Notes under the pieces: model-generated
Seen by the model: the letters and a program-made list of their open reading frames with translations, nothing else
What the model was told of the DNA's origin: nothing
Databases searched by the model: none
Shown here: one piece after another, positions 54,645 to 63,259 of the stretch
Numbering within the stretch: the first letter of the stretch is position 1
Layout of the letters: each line of letters opens with the position of its first letter
Position numbers and translations under genes: made by a program
NCBI GenBank assembly: GCA_019637645.1
Contig: JAHBVH010000014.1
Coordinates: 1 to 64,000, forward strand
Source of the DNA: Caldilineaceae bacterium
Lineage (GTDB): Bacteria > Chloroflexota > Anaerolineae > Caldilineales > Caldilineaceae
DNA: 64,000 bases
Direction of reading: 5' to 3'

Positions 54645-55838
54645 CTATACTGCCCCTGTTTCCCGCAATTCAGTAATCGTCTCCGCAGAATAACCGAGCC
54701 AGCTTTGAAGGATCCGATCGGTGTCGGCCCCGAGAGCCGAGCCTGGCTGGGCGGTGGCGCTTTGGCCCGGCCCATGAATGGCTGTGCGTACTTCTTTCAG
54801 CGTGCCAAACACAGGGTGCTCGACTTCCACAATCATTTCCCGGGCCAACACTTGTTCATCGGTGAGGGCTTCGGCCAGATCATTCACCGGGGCACAGGGC
54901 ACTTTGCCCCGGAGGCGTGCCAGCCACTCGGCGGTCGTATGCCCCTGGAAATGGGCTTTTAGGCGCGCCAGCAAAGGCTCGCGATGTTCATAGCGGGTGG
55001 CAAACGAAGCAAAACGCGCATCGCTGGCGAGCTCTGGATCTTGGAGTTCGGCCACCAAGGCCCGCCAGAACTTCTCTTTGGCGCAGAAGATCACCAGATA
55101 CCCATCTTGGGTGGGAAAGACTTGGGCTGGTGTGAGCGTGGGATGGGCAGAATCGGCCATGCGCTTGGGTTGATAATCGCGATTGAGCGCCCAGATCGCC
55201 ACATAATTCAGCATACTAATCGCCGTGTCCAAGAGGCTCACATCGACATCACACCCTTGGCCTGTCCGCTGGGCTTGGAAGAGCCCACTCATCAGCCCCA
55301 ACATAGCAATGGCACCACCTGCGTAATCCACCACGGAGAGGCCGCTCTTGGTGGGCGGGCCATGCGGTTCACCGGTCAGGCTCATCCAACCCGCGTAGGC
55401 TTGCATCAGGTAGTCATAGGCCGGTTCCTGATGGCGTGGCCCATCCAGCCCAAAACCACTCAACGAACAGCAGACGATCTTGGGATTAAAGGCTTGGAGA
55501 TCGTTATAAAGCAGCCCCAACTGCGCGGGTTGATCGCCGCGCAGGTTGTTAAAGACAGCATCGGCCTGGGCGACTAATTCTTGAAAGATCCGTTTCCCCG
55601 CGGGATGTTTGAGATCCAGGGTGATACTGCGTTTGTTACGGTTAAACGATTGATAATAGAGGCTATCACCAGGAATAGTATAGGGGGGTACCGTGCGCGC
55701 CACATCGCCCCCGCCGTGGGGATTCTCAATCTTGATCACCTCCGCCCCTAGATCGGCTAGGTGCAGCGTGCCAAAGGGGCCAGCGCCAAATTGTTCGACC
55801 GCCAGAATGCGGACACCATGTAAGAGTGATGGATTCAT
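54645..55838 (-). CDS. CaiB/BaiF family CoA-transferase (class III)
   Basis: A 397-residue protein with GPFGTLHLADLGAEVIKIENP at the start, the catalytic-Asp region EPAYDYLMQAYAGWMSLTG and the small domain GKVPCAPVNDLAEAL. Class III enzymes move CoA between carboxylic acids through an Asp-CoA intermediate. The start at 55838 overlaps nothing but has no strong ribosome site. It belongs to a minus-strand group with the C45, YbaK-type and cupin genes; the acid it activates is unknown. Confidence 0.9.
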   Translation of the reverse strand: MNPSLLHGVRILAVEQFGAGPFGTLHLADLGAEVIKIENPHGGGDVARTVPPYTIPGDSLYYQSFNRNKRSITLDLKHPAGKRIFQELVAQADAVFNNLRGDQPAQLGLLYNDLQAFNPKIVCCSLSGFGLDGPRHQEPAYDYLMQAYAGWMSLTGEPHGPPTKSGLSVVDYAGGAIAMLGLMSGLFQAQRTGQGCDVDVSLLDTAISMLNYVAIWALNRDYQPKRMADSAHPTLTPAQVFPTQDGYLVIFCAKEKFWRALVAELQDPELASDARFASFATRYEHREPLLARLKAHFQGHTTAEWLARLRGKVPCAPVNDLAEALTDEQVLAREMIVEVEHPVFGTLKEVRTAIHGPGQSATAQPGSALGADTDRILQSWLGYSAETITELRETGAV

Positions 55839-55847
55839 AAAGGCTTG

Positions 55848-56879
55848 CTAAACTTCATAGGCACTCCAGGTGCCCAGACAACCATGCCCACGCCGCACGT
55901 GGAGGAGACCTTTGGCTGGCTCGGCAATATAGCCCGAGATCGAGTGCATATTGGCCGCGCCATGCCGACAGATCGCCGCGGGTTCGCCTTCGTGATCGGC
56001 CAAGATCTGTTGCAGCGTGGGCACATCTAACTGGCCCCAATGCGCCTGGATCAAGGCGCGCATCCGCTCCAACCGGGGGCAGGAGTCGGGCAACGAGTTG
56101 GTTTCGTGGCTGGCAAAGGCGTCGGTAAGATAGTGGTTGGCATGCACGATACAGTCAGGATGGCTATCGACAAAGCGCGCGATCCCTTCGGGGCGCACTT
56201 CCACATCGGCCACCGCCCCTTCGCCATCACAGAGCACCACATTGGCTGCCGAGCAGGTGCGATGGCGCTTGAGTAGATCAAGACAGGCTGCGACACTGCG
56301 TTGCTCCAAAATGCGGCGTTTGAGGGGATAGTGGGGCAGGCCAGGCTGCCAAGGACTATCATAGAGGGCATTGGCAAAGTGGGCGACGCCATATTCATTC
56401 ATGCCCGCGTAGCCCAGTTGTCCGGCAAAGGTGAACATGAGCGCCCGCGGGCGACCGTCACTTGGTTGTACATGTAGCAACAGGGCCACATCGGCATATT
56501 CGGGTTCGAGATCTTGGTTTTGCCCCGCCAGTGGTTGGCCGTCCGCCGTCGCCGCGCCGGTCAGGGCAAAGGCCGTACAGCCCCCTTCGGGCACACGCCC
56601 GGCTTCGGCCCGCGCCTGACAAAGCACGGCCTCTTCCAAGCTAATCTTGGCCCCAGCCGCCAAGCCGTGGATCTCTTCGACATAGGCTGGGCTCAGCGCC
56701 TGCATATAGGGCAGCAGCGTCATGGCGTTGCGACAAAGCCGATCGCGTGGCTGGCCGGTGAGCCGCTCGGTGAGCCGCAAGTAGCGCTCGATCAAGGGCG
56801 CGGCTTGGGCCCCATGTTGGTAGCCCAGCTCATAGGCGGTGCCTGTAGCTGTCAGGAGGGGAAAGGTTTGACCGATCAT
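55848..56879 (-). CDS. C45 family peptidase / acyl-CoA:6-APA acyltransferase-like NTN hydrolase
   Basis: A 343-residue protein with the C45 autoprocessing site GGCTAF (nucleophile Cys101), the upstream VEEIHGLAAGAKISLEEA block, GQNQDLEPEY and GYAGMNEYGVAHFAN. NTN hydrolases of this group cleave or form amide bonds of acyl-amino acids after removing their own N-terminal part. The ATG overlaps the TGA of the YbaK-like gene (ATGA), and a GGAGGT site lies in that gene's last codons. A hydrolase or transferase for an N-acyl compound, linked to the CoA-transferase, is inferred. Confidence 0.87.
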   Translation of the reverse strand: MIGQTFPLLTATGTAYELGYQHGAQAAPLIERYLRLTERLTGQPRDRLCRNAMTLLPYMQALSPAYVEEIHGLAAGAKISLEEAVLCQARAEAGRVPEGGCTAFALTGAATADGQPLAGQNQDLEPEYADVALLLHVQPSDGRPRALMFTFAGQLGYAGMNEYGVAHFANALYDSPWQPGLPHYPLKRRILEQRSVAACLDLLKRHRTCSAANVVLCDGEGAVADVEVRPEGIARFVDSHPDCIVHANHYLTDAFASHETNSLPDSCPRLERMRALIQAHWGQLDVPTLQQILADHEGEPAAICRHGAANMHSISGYIAEPAKGLLHVRRGHGCLGTWSAYEV

Positions 56880-57382
56880 GAGACCTCCAGAATCAGGGGT
56901 GTTTGCACTTGGATTAATTCGGCCAGGGAAATGCGCAGCATGGTGCGATCATCGCCGCCGCCGCCATAGAAGAGGCCGCCAAAGCGTTCCGCAGCGGCAA
57001 CGACGGCGGCATCGAGGATGATCGGGTGGCGGGTTTTGTGCCCAAGCGGTGGCACCCCCCCGGCTGGATAGCCCAATTCGGCGATGACGACCGCGGCTGG
57101 GGCTAAGTTGACGCGCTTGTTCCCCACCTGAAAATGGTGGGCCAGCCGCTTTTTGTCAACGCGTCGCTCCCCGTGGCTGATGACGACAACCGGCGTAGCG
57201 GTTGGCTGTTCAATGAGAAAGAGCAGGGTTTTGATGATCTGATCGGTTGCGACCCCCAAGACTGCCGCGGCCGCGGGTACGGTGGGCGTGTCACCCACAT
57301 CGTGAAGCAATGTCGCCGTCAATTGCGCCGCGGTTAGATACTGTTGTAGATCAGCAGGCGTGCGGATGGATGTGTCAAGCAT
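56876..57382 (-). CDS. YbaK/EbsC-type aminoacyl-tRNA deacylase
   Basis: A 168-residue protein of the YbaK/prolyl-tRNA editing family with IIKTLLFLIEQPTATPVVVISHG, the lysine-bearing DKKRLA and the conserved loop GYPAGGVPPLGHK. The family hydrolyses mischarged tRNAs or D-aminoacyl compounds. It overlaps the C45 gene by 4 bp. Its link to the neighbours is not obvious; it may have a role in removing an amino acid product. Confidence 0.87.
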   Translation of the reverse strand: MLDTSIRTPADLQQYLTAAQLTATLLHDVGDTPTVPAAAAVLGVATDQIIKTLLFLIEQPTATPVVVISHGERRVDKKRLAHHFQVGNKRVNLAPAAVVIAELGYPAGGVPPLGHKTRHPIILDAAVVAAAERFGGLFYGGGGDDRTMLRISLAELIQVQTPLILEVS

Positions 57383-57434
57383 ATTGGTATCGATCTCTAA
57401 TTATTAGCGTCCCCCACGCTTCTTTGGCATCTCG

Positions 57435-57899
57435 TTATTGGGCTGGCTTGGGCGGCACGTGATCACGGTCGCGCGTTTTGGAGGGATAGTCGATAATGTG
57501 ATCCCATTCATCGGCTGCCGACCGGGCAACGACCGCGACCACTGGTTCGCTATCGCTGACATTAAAGACCTCGTGAGGCACGCCCGGCTCAATAAAGATA
57601 AAATCACCTGCTTCGTGTTCCACGGCAAATTCAAGCTGCGGCCCATATTCGTGGCGCACGCGGCCTTGTAAAATAAAGAGCATCACCTCAAAGCCGTCAT
57701 GGATATGGGCATAGGCCACCGCCCCCGGTGGCACCGAAGCGACATTCATCGAGAGCTGCTGGGCATTGGTATTTTTGCCCGAAAGCCCAATCTTGTAGCG
57801 AATGCCATTCCAGGCACGGTTGGTGGGGCCACCGCCCCGCACCCAAGCGAGACCGGCCTGACTTTCCACATATTCCATCAGCTCGTTTGTTTCAGACAT
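57435..57899 (-). CDS. Single-domain cupin protein
   Basis: A 154-residue protein with cupin motif 1 (AYAHIHDGFEVMLFILQGRVRHE, metal ligands His, His, Glu) and motif 2 (GDFIFIEPGVPHEVFNVSDSE). A GGAGAAA site precedes the ATG. Cupins act as metal-dependent isomerases or dioxygenases or bind small molecules. The gene is at the start of the minus-strand group and is divergent from the RidA-like gene. Confidence 0.85.
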   Translation of the reverse strand: MSETNELMEYVESQAGLAWVRGGGPTNRAWNGIRYKIGLSGKNTNAQQLSMNVASVPPGAVAYAHIHDGFEVMLFILQGRVRHEYGPQLEFAVEHEAGDFIFIEPGVPHEVFNVSDSEPVVAVVARSAADEWDHIIDYPSKTRDRDHVPPKPAQ

Positions 57900-58160
57900 G
57901 GTTATTTCTCCTGGGGAATGACCATAACGGCTATGACGAAGCCGCGATAGTTCAGGTCACTGAACTTACGCTCTTAAGCAAGCGGCGGCGGCGCTACCAC
58001 AAATTGCGCACCCACCGGCGCGATGATATACTCGCGCTTGCGGTAGGGCGTATTGCTAGGCATAACCGCCGTCAGGTCGGCTTTTAGTATACCCATAGCC
58101 AGAGGAATCTGCAATTGTTTTTCGTACACGCTTTTGAAAAGTCGTACAGGAGATGTAGGC

Positions 58161-58598
58161 ATGAGTACTCAGCCACCAGCGCGGGAAAAAACGTTGGTTA
58201 ACAGTGGCACAACTTGGGAGGCGCTGGCCGGTTATAGCCGGGCTGTCCGCTATGGTGATCAGATCTATGTCTCGGGTACCACGGCCACCGACGCGGCTGG
58301 ACAAGTCGTCGGCGCGGGAGATGCGGCGGCGCAAACCCGCTATATTATCGAGAAGATCGAGCGGGCCTTGCACCAACTCGGTGGCACCTTGGCCGATGTC
58401 CTCCGCACCCGGATCTATGTGCGCTATGTGGATGATTGGGAACCAGTCGCACGCGTCCACGGCGAATACTTTGGGCAGATCCGGCCAGCCAATACCTTGG
58501 TGCAGGCGTTGCTGGTGGGTACGGATTATTTGGTGGAGATCGAAGCTGAGGCCATGGTTGGTGCCGGTGCGGCCCCATCCAAAGAGGAGCACCTATGA
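58161..58598 (+). CDS. RidA-family protein with the key Arg replaced
   Basis: A 145-residue protein of the YjgF/RidA family with YSRAVRYGDQIYVSGTTA, TRYIIEKIERALHQLGG, RTRIYVRYVDDW and the terminal LVQALLVGTDYLVEIEAEAMVG. The segment that normally reads PARxxV carries Asn at the Arg105 position (PANTLVQ), so imine deamination as in RidA is uncertain; several Rid subfamilies lack this Arg. The ATG at 58161 has an AGGAG site; the frame is open further upstream but without family similarity. It is coupled to the flavin gene by ATGA overlap. Confidence 0.88.
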   Translation: MSTQPPAREKTLVNSGTTWEALAGYSRAVRYGDQIYVSGTTATDAAGQVVGAGDAAAQTRYIIEKIERALHQLGGTLADVLRTRIYVRYVDDWEPVARVHGEYFGQIRPANTLVQALLVGTDYLVEIEAEAMVGAGAAPSKEEHL

Positions 58599-59587
58599 AA
58601 TTTAGCCTGCGCTTGAATAACGATCTGCCCGTCGCCGCGTATGTGCGTTTGGCCCAAGCCGCCGAAACGGTGGGGTTTGATCAATTCTGGGTTAGCCATG
58701 ATCTATTTCTGCGCAGCGCGCCGGTGGTGCTCACCGCGGTGGCCCAAGCCACGCAGCGGATCGAGATCGGTACGGGTATCTTGAACCCCTATACCCTCCA
58801 CCCCGCCGAGATCGCCATGTTGGCGGCTACGTTGGATGAGGTCAGTGGCAACCGGTTCAATCTGGGGATTGCAGCCGGTGCCGGTGAATTTCTCAAGTGG
58901 ATCTCTATCGAGCAGCGCCAACCACTGGTCGCCATGCGGGAAACGATTGGGGCCGTGCGTCGCCTGTTGCAGGGCGAACGGGTGGCAGTTGCCGGGCGCT
59001 TTTTGCAATGGAGCGAGGAAGCTTATCTACGTTTTCCGGCCCCGCGGGTCACGCCGATCTATCTCGGCGCCATGGGTCCCCATATGTTGGCGCTCGCCGG
59101 TGAACTCGCCGACGGCGTCTTGCCGCTCTTGTTCCCGCCCGAACATTATTTTGGCGTACAGCCCTATTTGGCTCAAGGGCTGACGCAGCGAGATCCCACC
59201 CTGCCGCCGCTCGATCTGGCCGCCTGTATCTGGGTCTCTTTGGCCGCGGATCGCGAGCAGGCGCGGCAGGTCCTCGCCCAAAAGATCGCCTACTATGGTC
59301 ATGCCCTGGGTCCCCTGATCTTAGAACGGCTGGGACTCACCCAAGCGGATTTTCGCCCCATCGAGCAAGCGATCATGGTTGAGCGAGATGAAGCCAAAGC
59401 CATTGCCTTGGTTGATGAACGCATGTTGCGCATTGGCGTCGTGGGCGCGCCGCAGGATGTCATTACACGCCTAGAACCCCTGGTCGCGGCTGGCGTTACC
59501 CACCTCAGCTTTGGTCCGCCCCTTGGCCCCGATCCACTCACGGCTATTCGGCTTTTAGGCCAAGTGATCACTCATTTTCGAGGGTAG
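58595..59587 (+). CDS. LLM-class (luciferase-like) flavin- or F420-dependent oxidoreductase
   Basis: A 330-residue TIM-barrel with AETVGFDQFWVSHD, TQRIEIGTGILNPYTLHPAEIAMLAATLDE (in sections), NRFNLGIAAGAGEFL and TPIYLGAMGPHMLALAGELADG. It resembles methylenetetrahydromethanopterin-reductase-type members that use F420 or FMN. The start overlaps the RidA-like stop. The pair could process an imine or cyclic amine intermediate. The gene ends next to the duplicated 47-bp element. Confidence 0.88.
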   Translation: MKFSLRLNNDLPVAAYVRLAQAAETVGFDQFWVSHDLFLRSAPVVLTAVAQATQRIEIGTGILNPYTLHPAEIAMLAATLDEVSGNRFNLGIAAGAGEFLKWISIEQRQPLVAMRETIGAVRRLLQGERVAVAGRFLQWSEEAYLRFPAPRVTPIYLGAMGPHMLALAGELADGVLPLLFPPEHYFGVQPYLAQGLTQRDPTLPPLDLAACIWVSLAADREQARQVLAQKIAYYGHALGPLILERLGLTQADFRPIEQAIMVERDEAKAIALVDERMLRIGVVGAPQDVITRLEPLVAAGVTHLSFGPPLGPDPLTAIRLLGQVITHFRG

Positions 59588-59592
59588 AGGAC

Positions 59593-59639
59593 AGAGGGCA
59601 GTAGGTAGATACGCAAGATTTTGCGTATTTACCGCGGGA
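59593..59639. repeat. 47-bp direct repeat, first copy
   Basis: The 47-bp unit is identical to 59651-59697. It contains the hairpin ATACGCAA-GATT-TTGCGTAT and a 5' part built of roughly 7-nt AGGGCAG-type steps. It begins just after the flavin oxidoreductase gene. Confidence 0.85.
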
Positions 59640-60102
59640 GGACAGAGGGGAGAGGGCAGTAGGTAGATACGCAAGATTTTGCGTATTTACCGCGGGAAGC
59701 CATGTGGGTGTAATAGGTCCAGATCTGGCTGCCCGCGGCGAGCCCCGCGGCGGGCAGCGCGGGAAAGTCTGGGTGCCGTAGGATGACGGTGCTTTTCCAG
59801 CCGGCGGCGCGGGTTAGATAGCCATCATAGGCCGCCATAATGGGGGTTACATTGGTCGCCCCATCGGGGCTAAAGATGTCAAGCCCCGAGTGGCGATGCC
59901 CAGGCCGAAAGCTGTCGTCCCAGCCAAAGCCAATGTAGCCGGTAGTGGGGATCAGCATCAGCGCTGCACCACACCGTTCACCATGGTAGACTGTCCACGC
60001 CGGATGGGCCGCTGGCGCGGCAAACCAAGCACGTAGCCGCAACAATTGCGGGGTTGCCGCGGGTCGCCAATAGCGAGTGACGAGCACCACTAGGCCGATC
60101 AA
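59629..60102 (-). pseudogene. Truncated M23 (LytM-type) peptidase
   Basis: The frame (157 residues from a TTG at 60102) has an N-terminal membrane helix, then a lytic metallopeptidase M23 core with the first zinc motif HSGLDIF (HxxxD type), PIMAAYDGYLTRAAG and WTYYTHMAS. At that point, where an intact enzyme would continue to the HxH motif, the sequence runs into the duplicated repeat element and ends within it. The terminal half of the domain is missing. Upstream, codons continue in frame to an ATT at 60139-60141 overlapping the cobT stop, so the true start is uncertain. Probably non-functional. Confidence 0.65.
59651..59697. repeat. 47-bp direct repeat, second copy
   Basis: Identical to the copy at 59593-59639, spaced 58 bp start to start. 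Read on the minus strand it supplies the last about 22 codons and the stop of the truncated M23 gene. Confidence 0.85.
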
Positions 60103-60136
60103 GAGGATGAGGATCAGGGCCCAAGCCCAGCGTCGG

Positions 60137-61249
60137 TTAATCCTCGCTCACCAATACATCTGTCTGCCAATTCAGTTCGGCGCTACGGGCCTGTGCCACC
60201 TGGGCTTCTTCAAAAGTAGCCATTTCATTGAGGGTCGTGACCGCGGCTTCAAGGATCGGCAGAGCCAAGACCGCGCCGGTCCCTTCGCCCAATGCTAGAT
60301 CCAAGTTGAGCACCGGCGTGAGATCCAGATAATCTAACAGGGCCGTGTGGCCCGGCTCCACCCCGCGATGGCCCGCAATGATAAAGGATTTGGCGGCAGG
60401 ACACAGGGCGACAGCCAGGGTCGCCCCGGCGGTCGAGATGACTCCATCGATGACCACCGGAACGCGGGCCGCCGCCCCGGCAATAATCACCCCAGCAATC
60501 GCGCCGATTTCTAACCCACCAACTTTGCTCAATACATCAATCGGATCTTGGGGATCGGGCAAGTGAAGCGCCAATGCACTTTCGATCACAGCACATTTGC
60601 GTCGCCACCCTTCCAGGCCGACCCCGGTACCCATGCCCGTGACCTGGGAAACCGGCAATCCGGTGAAGACCGCGGCAATCGCTGCGCTAGGGGTGGTATT
60701 GCCAATGCCCATATCACCCGTGAGCAGTAAGTGGCTGCCCGCCGCGATCTCTTCCTGCGCCACGCGGATCCCTGCTTCGATGGCGGCCACCGCTTCGCGG
60801 CGGCTCATCGCCGGGCCTTGCGCCAAATTGGCGGTGCCATGGCGTACCTTCCGCGCCCGTAGCCGGGGGTGGGCTGGCAGCTCCCCGCTGACCCCCACAT
60901 CCAAGACGATGACATTGACATCAAATTGGCGGGCTAATACATTGATCGCGGCCCCACCGGCCAGAAAGTTATAGACCATCTGCTTGGTGACTTCGGATGG
61001 ATACGCGCTGACCCCTTCGAGGGTAACGCCATGATCACCGGCGCAGACGATAACGGTGCGTGGCCGCAAGGATGGTGCCATCGCCCCAGTAATTCCGGCC
61101 AGGCGTGCACTAAGTTTTTCCAGGCGTCCCAGTGCGTTGGTCGGTTTGGTCAACTGTTGTTGCTGGCTGGCAACCAGTTCCATCACCGAAGCATCTAACT
61201 CGGCGACGTTAGCAATGGTGGTCGCCAGCAATTCCCAATGGTTATTCAC
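60137..61249 (-). CDS. cobT: Nicotinate-nucleotide--dimethylbenzimidazole phosphoribosyltransferase
   Basis: A 370-residue enzyme with LTKPTNALGRLEKLSARLAG, VIVCAGDHGVTLEGVSAYP, NVIVLDVGVSG, LLTGDMGIGNTTPSAAI and FIIAGHRGVEPGH with the catalytic Glu. It makes the alpha-ribazole phosphate used for the lower ligand of cobalamin. I use the GTG at 61249, preceded by AAAGGAGG with five bases spacing; the frame opens to 61339 but that extension lacks similarity. No other cobalamin gene or B12 riboswitch was seen in the window. Confidence 0.93.
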   Translation of the reverse strand: MNNHWELLATTIANVAELDASVMELVASQQQQLTKPTNALGRLEKLSARLAGITGAMAPSLRPRTVIVCAGDHGVTLEGVSAYPSEVTKQMVYNFLAGGAAINVLARQFDVNVIVLDVGVSGELPAHPRLRARKVRHGTANLAQGPAMSRREAVAAIEAGIRVAQEEIAAGSHLLLTGDMGIGNTTPSAAIAAVFTGLPVSQVTGMGTGVGLEGWRRKCAVIESALALHLPDPQDPIDVLSKVGGLEIGAIAGVIIAGAAARVPVVIDGVISTAGATLAVALCPAAKSFIIAGHRGVEPGHTALLDYLDLTPVLNLDLALGEGTGAVLALPILEAAVTTLNEMATFEEAQVAQARSAELNWQTDVLVSED

Positions 61250-61367
61250 CTCTTCCTCCTTTGGTTCAATTGACGCGGCAATGGGAGGGCAATCACGTAA
61301 AGATGATGGTGCCGTATCGATAAGGCAAATTGAATCCAAGCCCTAGAAACGGTTGCTAACATGCTCT

Positions 61368-62726
61368 TCACGACTTTCCCAAAGCCGCTGCTAGGGTGGG
61401 GGCGAGTGATGTGTGCCAGGGTTGGGTTGGTGTCGCCACGGCGTCACCAATCAGCAAAGGAACCGCCGTTGCCTGCTGCCATTGCGTCATAGCACGTTGA
61501 CGGTGTTGGCGGGTTGATTGGATTTCGGCGCGGGTACTGATATTCCATTCGCCGGTCATCATCTGTTTCACCTCTTCAAGCTGATAGAAGAAAACCTCAT
61601 CAAGGTGTTGCAGGCGCTGATCACTGAGGGCCTCTTTGGCCGCCGCGAGGGCCCAGCGCCGTGTGCCAGCCAGGATATAGGCAAAGGCGTGCTGCGCTTG
61701 GCTTTGCAGTTGGCGCAGTTGGCGCAACTGGGCCAACTGTTGCTGCACGCTCGCCCGTTGCCCACTATCAACGGCGGCCAGGAGTGGCTCAACCTGGGCC
61801 GGTGTGGTGGACGGTGCTTGTTCGCGCACCAGCAGCGCGGCAAACAAGGGGGATGGATCTTGTTGCCAGCGGGGATAGCTCACTTCCCCTTCGTTGACAC
61901 AGCGATGACCATATTGGCGCAAGAAGGCTGCGAGCGCGGCAACGAGCGCGGGATTGGGGAGAGTGGTTTGCCACTCTGCTGTCTGCCCTGCTTGCAGCCA
62001 AGCGACAGTTGCCGCGTCCTGTTGCGCCACTTTGCGAAGGGTCTGGATCTGTTCGGCAATTTGCTCTTCTACCAAAGTTGGATCGTCGCCCAAGGCTTGT
62101 TGGATCAGCTCGCCGTTGCGAGGGAAAGGCTGTTGCGCTTGGGTTGCCCAGAGGAGTTGGTTATAGATGAGCAGGGCATTGTGCTGAGCGGCAAGCAAAA
62201 CCGCAAAGCTGGGAATGCTGATCCGTTCAATCTCTTCCATGATCTGAAGAATATCGGCTTGGGTCCAACGCAGCTCTTGGGTTCGGTGGTACCAGGCTTC
62301 GGCATTCTGGCGGATGGTTGCGATCTGCTGCTGGTACTGTTTTAGCTGCTGTTCAATCTTGCCGCGTTTGAGGCTGGCCTTCATACCAGCCAGAAAACTG
62401 GGCTTTTCCCAAGGGGCCAGGGCAAAGGGCTGCCCGTTGAGCTGGAGTTTCATGGGTTCTACCGCGGCTATCTCGGCATCACGCTGGGCTGAAATCGTCA
62501 AATTGAAATAGGCGTAGCCCTGATGTTGGCGTAAGACGCGCGCCCGTGGCATGGGGTTAAAGCCCAGCGCGTCGAAATAGTGAAACCAAGCGCTTTTGGC
62601 TACCTCATCCAAAATACTATAGCTAAAAGGGGTGAGCAGACAGGCCGCTAGGGGCTGGAGGGGCAAGGGGCTCCAAACCGTACGGCTACCGGCGGGTAGA
62701 CCATCGGGCAAGTTATACGCAAACAA
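61368..62726 (-). CDS. Orphan middle domain of a PEP-synthase/rifampicin-phosphotransferase-like protein
   Basis: A 452-residue protein. It begins with a segment typical of the second domain of PEP-utilising phosphotransferases (PLPLQPLAACLLTPFSYSI), continues through helices rich in Gln and Leu, and carries the motif FLRQYGHRCVNEGEVSYPRW, which matches the substrate-domain signature of rifampicin phosphotransferase-like enzymes, followed by DEVFFYQLEEV. The N-terminal ATP-grasp and C-terminal phospho-His domains are absent; the protein stops just after a GDAV-type linker. The start is a TTG preceded by GAGGTG. Possibly a split-enzyme component or a decayed paralogue. Confidence 0.6.
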   Translation of the reverse strand: MFAYNLPDGLPAGSRTVWSPLPLQPLAACLLTPFSYSILDEVAKSAWFHYFDALGFNPMPRARVLRQHQGYAYFNLTISAQRDAEIAAVEPMKLQLNGQPFALAPWEKPSFLAGMKASLKRGKIEQQLKQYQQQIATIRQNAEAWYHRTQELRWTQADILQIMEEIERISIPSFAVLLAAQHNALLIYNQLLWATQAQQPFPRNGELIQQALGDDPTLVEEQIAEQIQTLRKVAQQDAATVAWLQAGQTAEWQTTLPNPALVAALAAFLRQYGHRCVNEGEVSYPRWQQDPSPLFAALLVREQAPSTTPAQVEPLLAAVDSGQRASVQQQLAQLRQLRQLQSQAQHAFAYILAGTRRWALAAAKEALSDQRLQHLDEVFFYQLEEVKQMMTGEWNISTRAEIQSTRQHRQRAMTQWQQATAVPLLIGDAVATPTQPWHTSLAPTLAAALGKS

Positions 62727-63259
62727 AATTCACCTCAACGATGTTCTTCTTGATTGACGCTTGCGGTTGCTTTTGGCACAGGTAACCAACAAGCTTTGTC
62801 CAATCGCAGCATTTTTCAAATTAACCGATCCCAGCATTTTTGCCTGTCATTGTCACTAAAATAGGAAGCTATGTCAATTCCGTTAGGGTCCGTTGGAGAA
62901 GGTCTGATGGCGTAGCGGTTTGGAACCGGGGCCGCGTAACGCATGGACAATCACTGCTTGTGTGACGCGCCGCGGGCCTACGCTGGGGTGCGCACCGTCC
63001 CTTACTGTATGTAACCCCAGCTTTTTCAAGTTCGTGATGCTTTACAGTGCGCGATGGCCCTGCCCTGCTGGCTAATCTACTTGGCTCTGCTGGTAATCCA
63101 TATTATAATGAAGGCACATCGTGCTACTACAACGAATCATGTAAAAGCTGGGCCGTTGGCTGAATCTTATTTGGTTGATCTGGGGTTCGACTTGTGGTCA
63201 GTCGTCGATAATCGTGGATAGGGACTGGGTAGCTAGGCGCCAGAAGGGGAGAATTTTCT
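62727..63259. other. Intergenic region upstream of the RAM-like gene
   Basis: About 530 bp between divergent genes. The only clear element is the promoter at 63081-63109. The region 62820-63060 is not coding in any convincing way. Confidence 0.45.
63081..63109 (+). promoter_or_regulatory. Sigma-70-like promoter
   Basis: TTGGCT (63081-63086), a 17-bp spacer and TATAAT (63104-63109) lie about 150 bp before the RAM-like gene. The -10 is a perfect match. Confidence 0.5.

Noticed and set aside
57974..58096. Short minus-strand frame (about 40 residues, ending in a Pro-rich tail) between the cupin and RidA-like genes
   Set aside because: No ribosome site and no family similarity; the length is within chance expectation.
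61518..62345. Plus-strand open frame (275 codons) opposite the orphan phosphotransferase-like gene
   Set aside because: The minus-strand frame has a recognisable motif and ribosome site; the plus-strand frame has neither.
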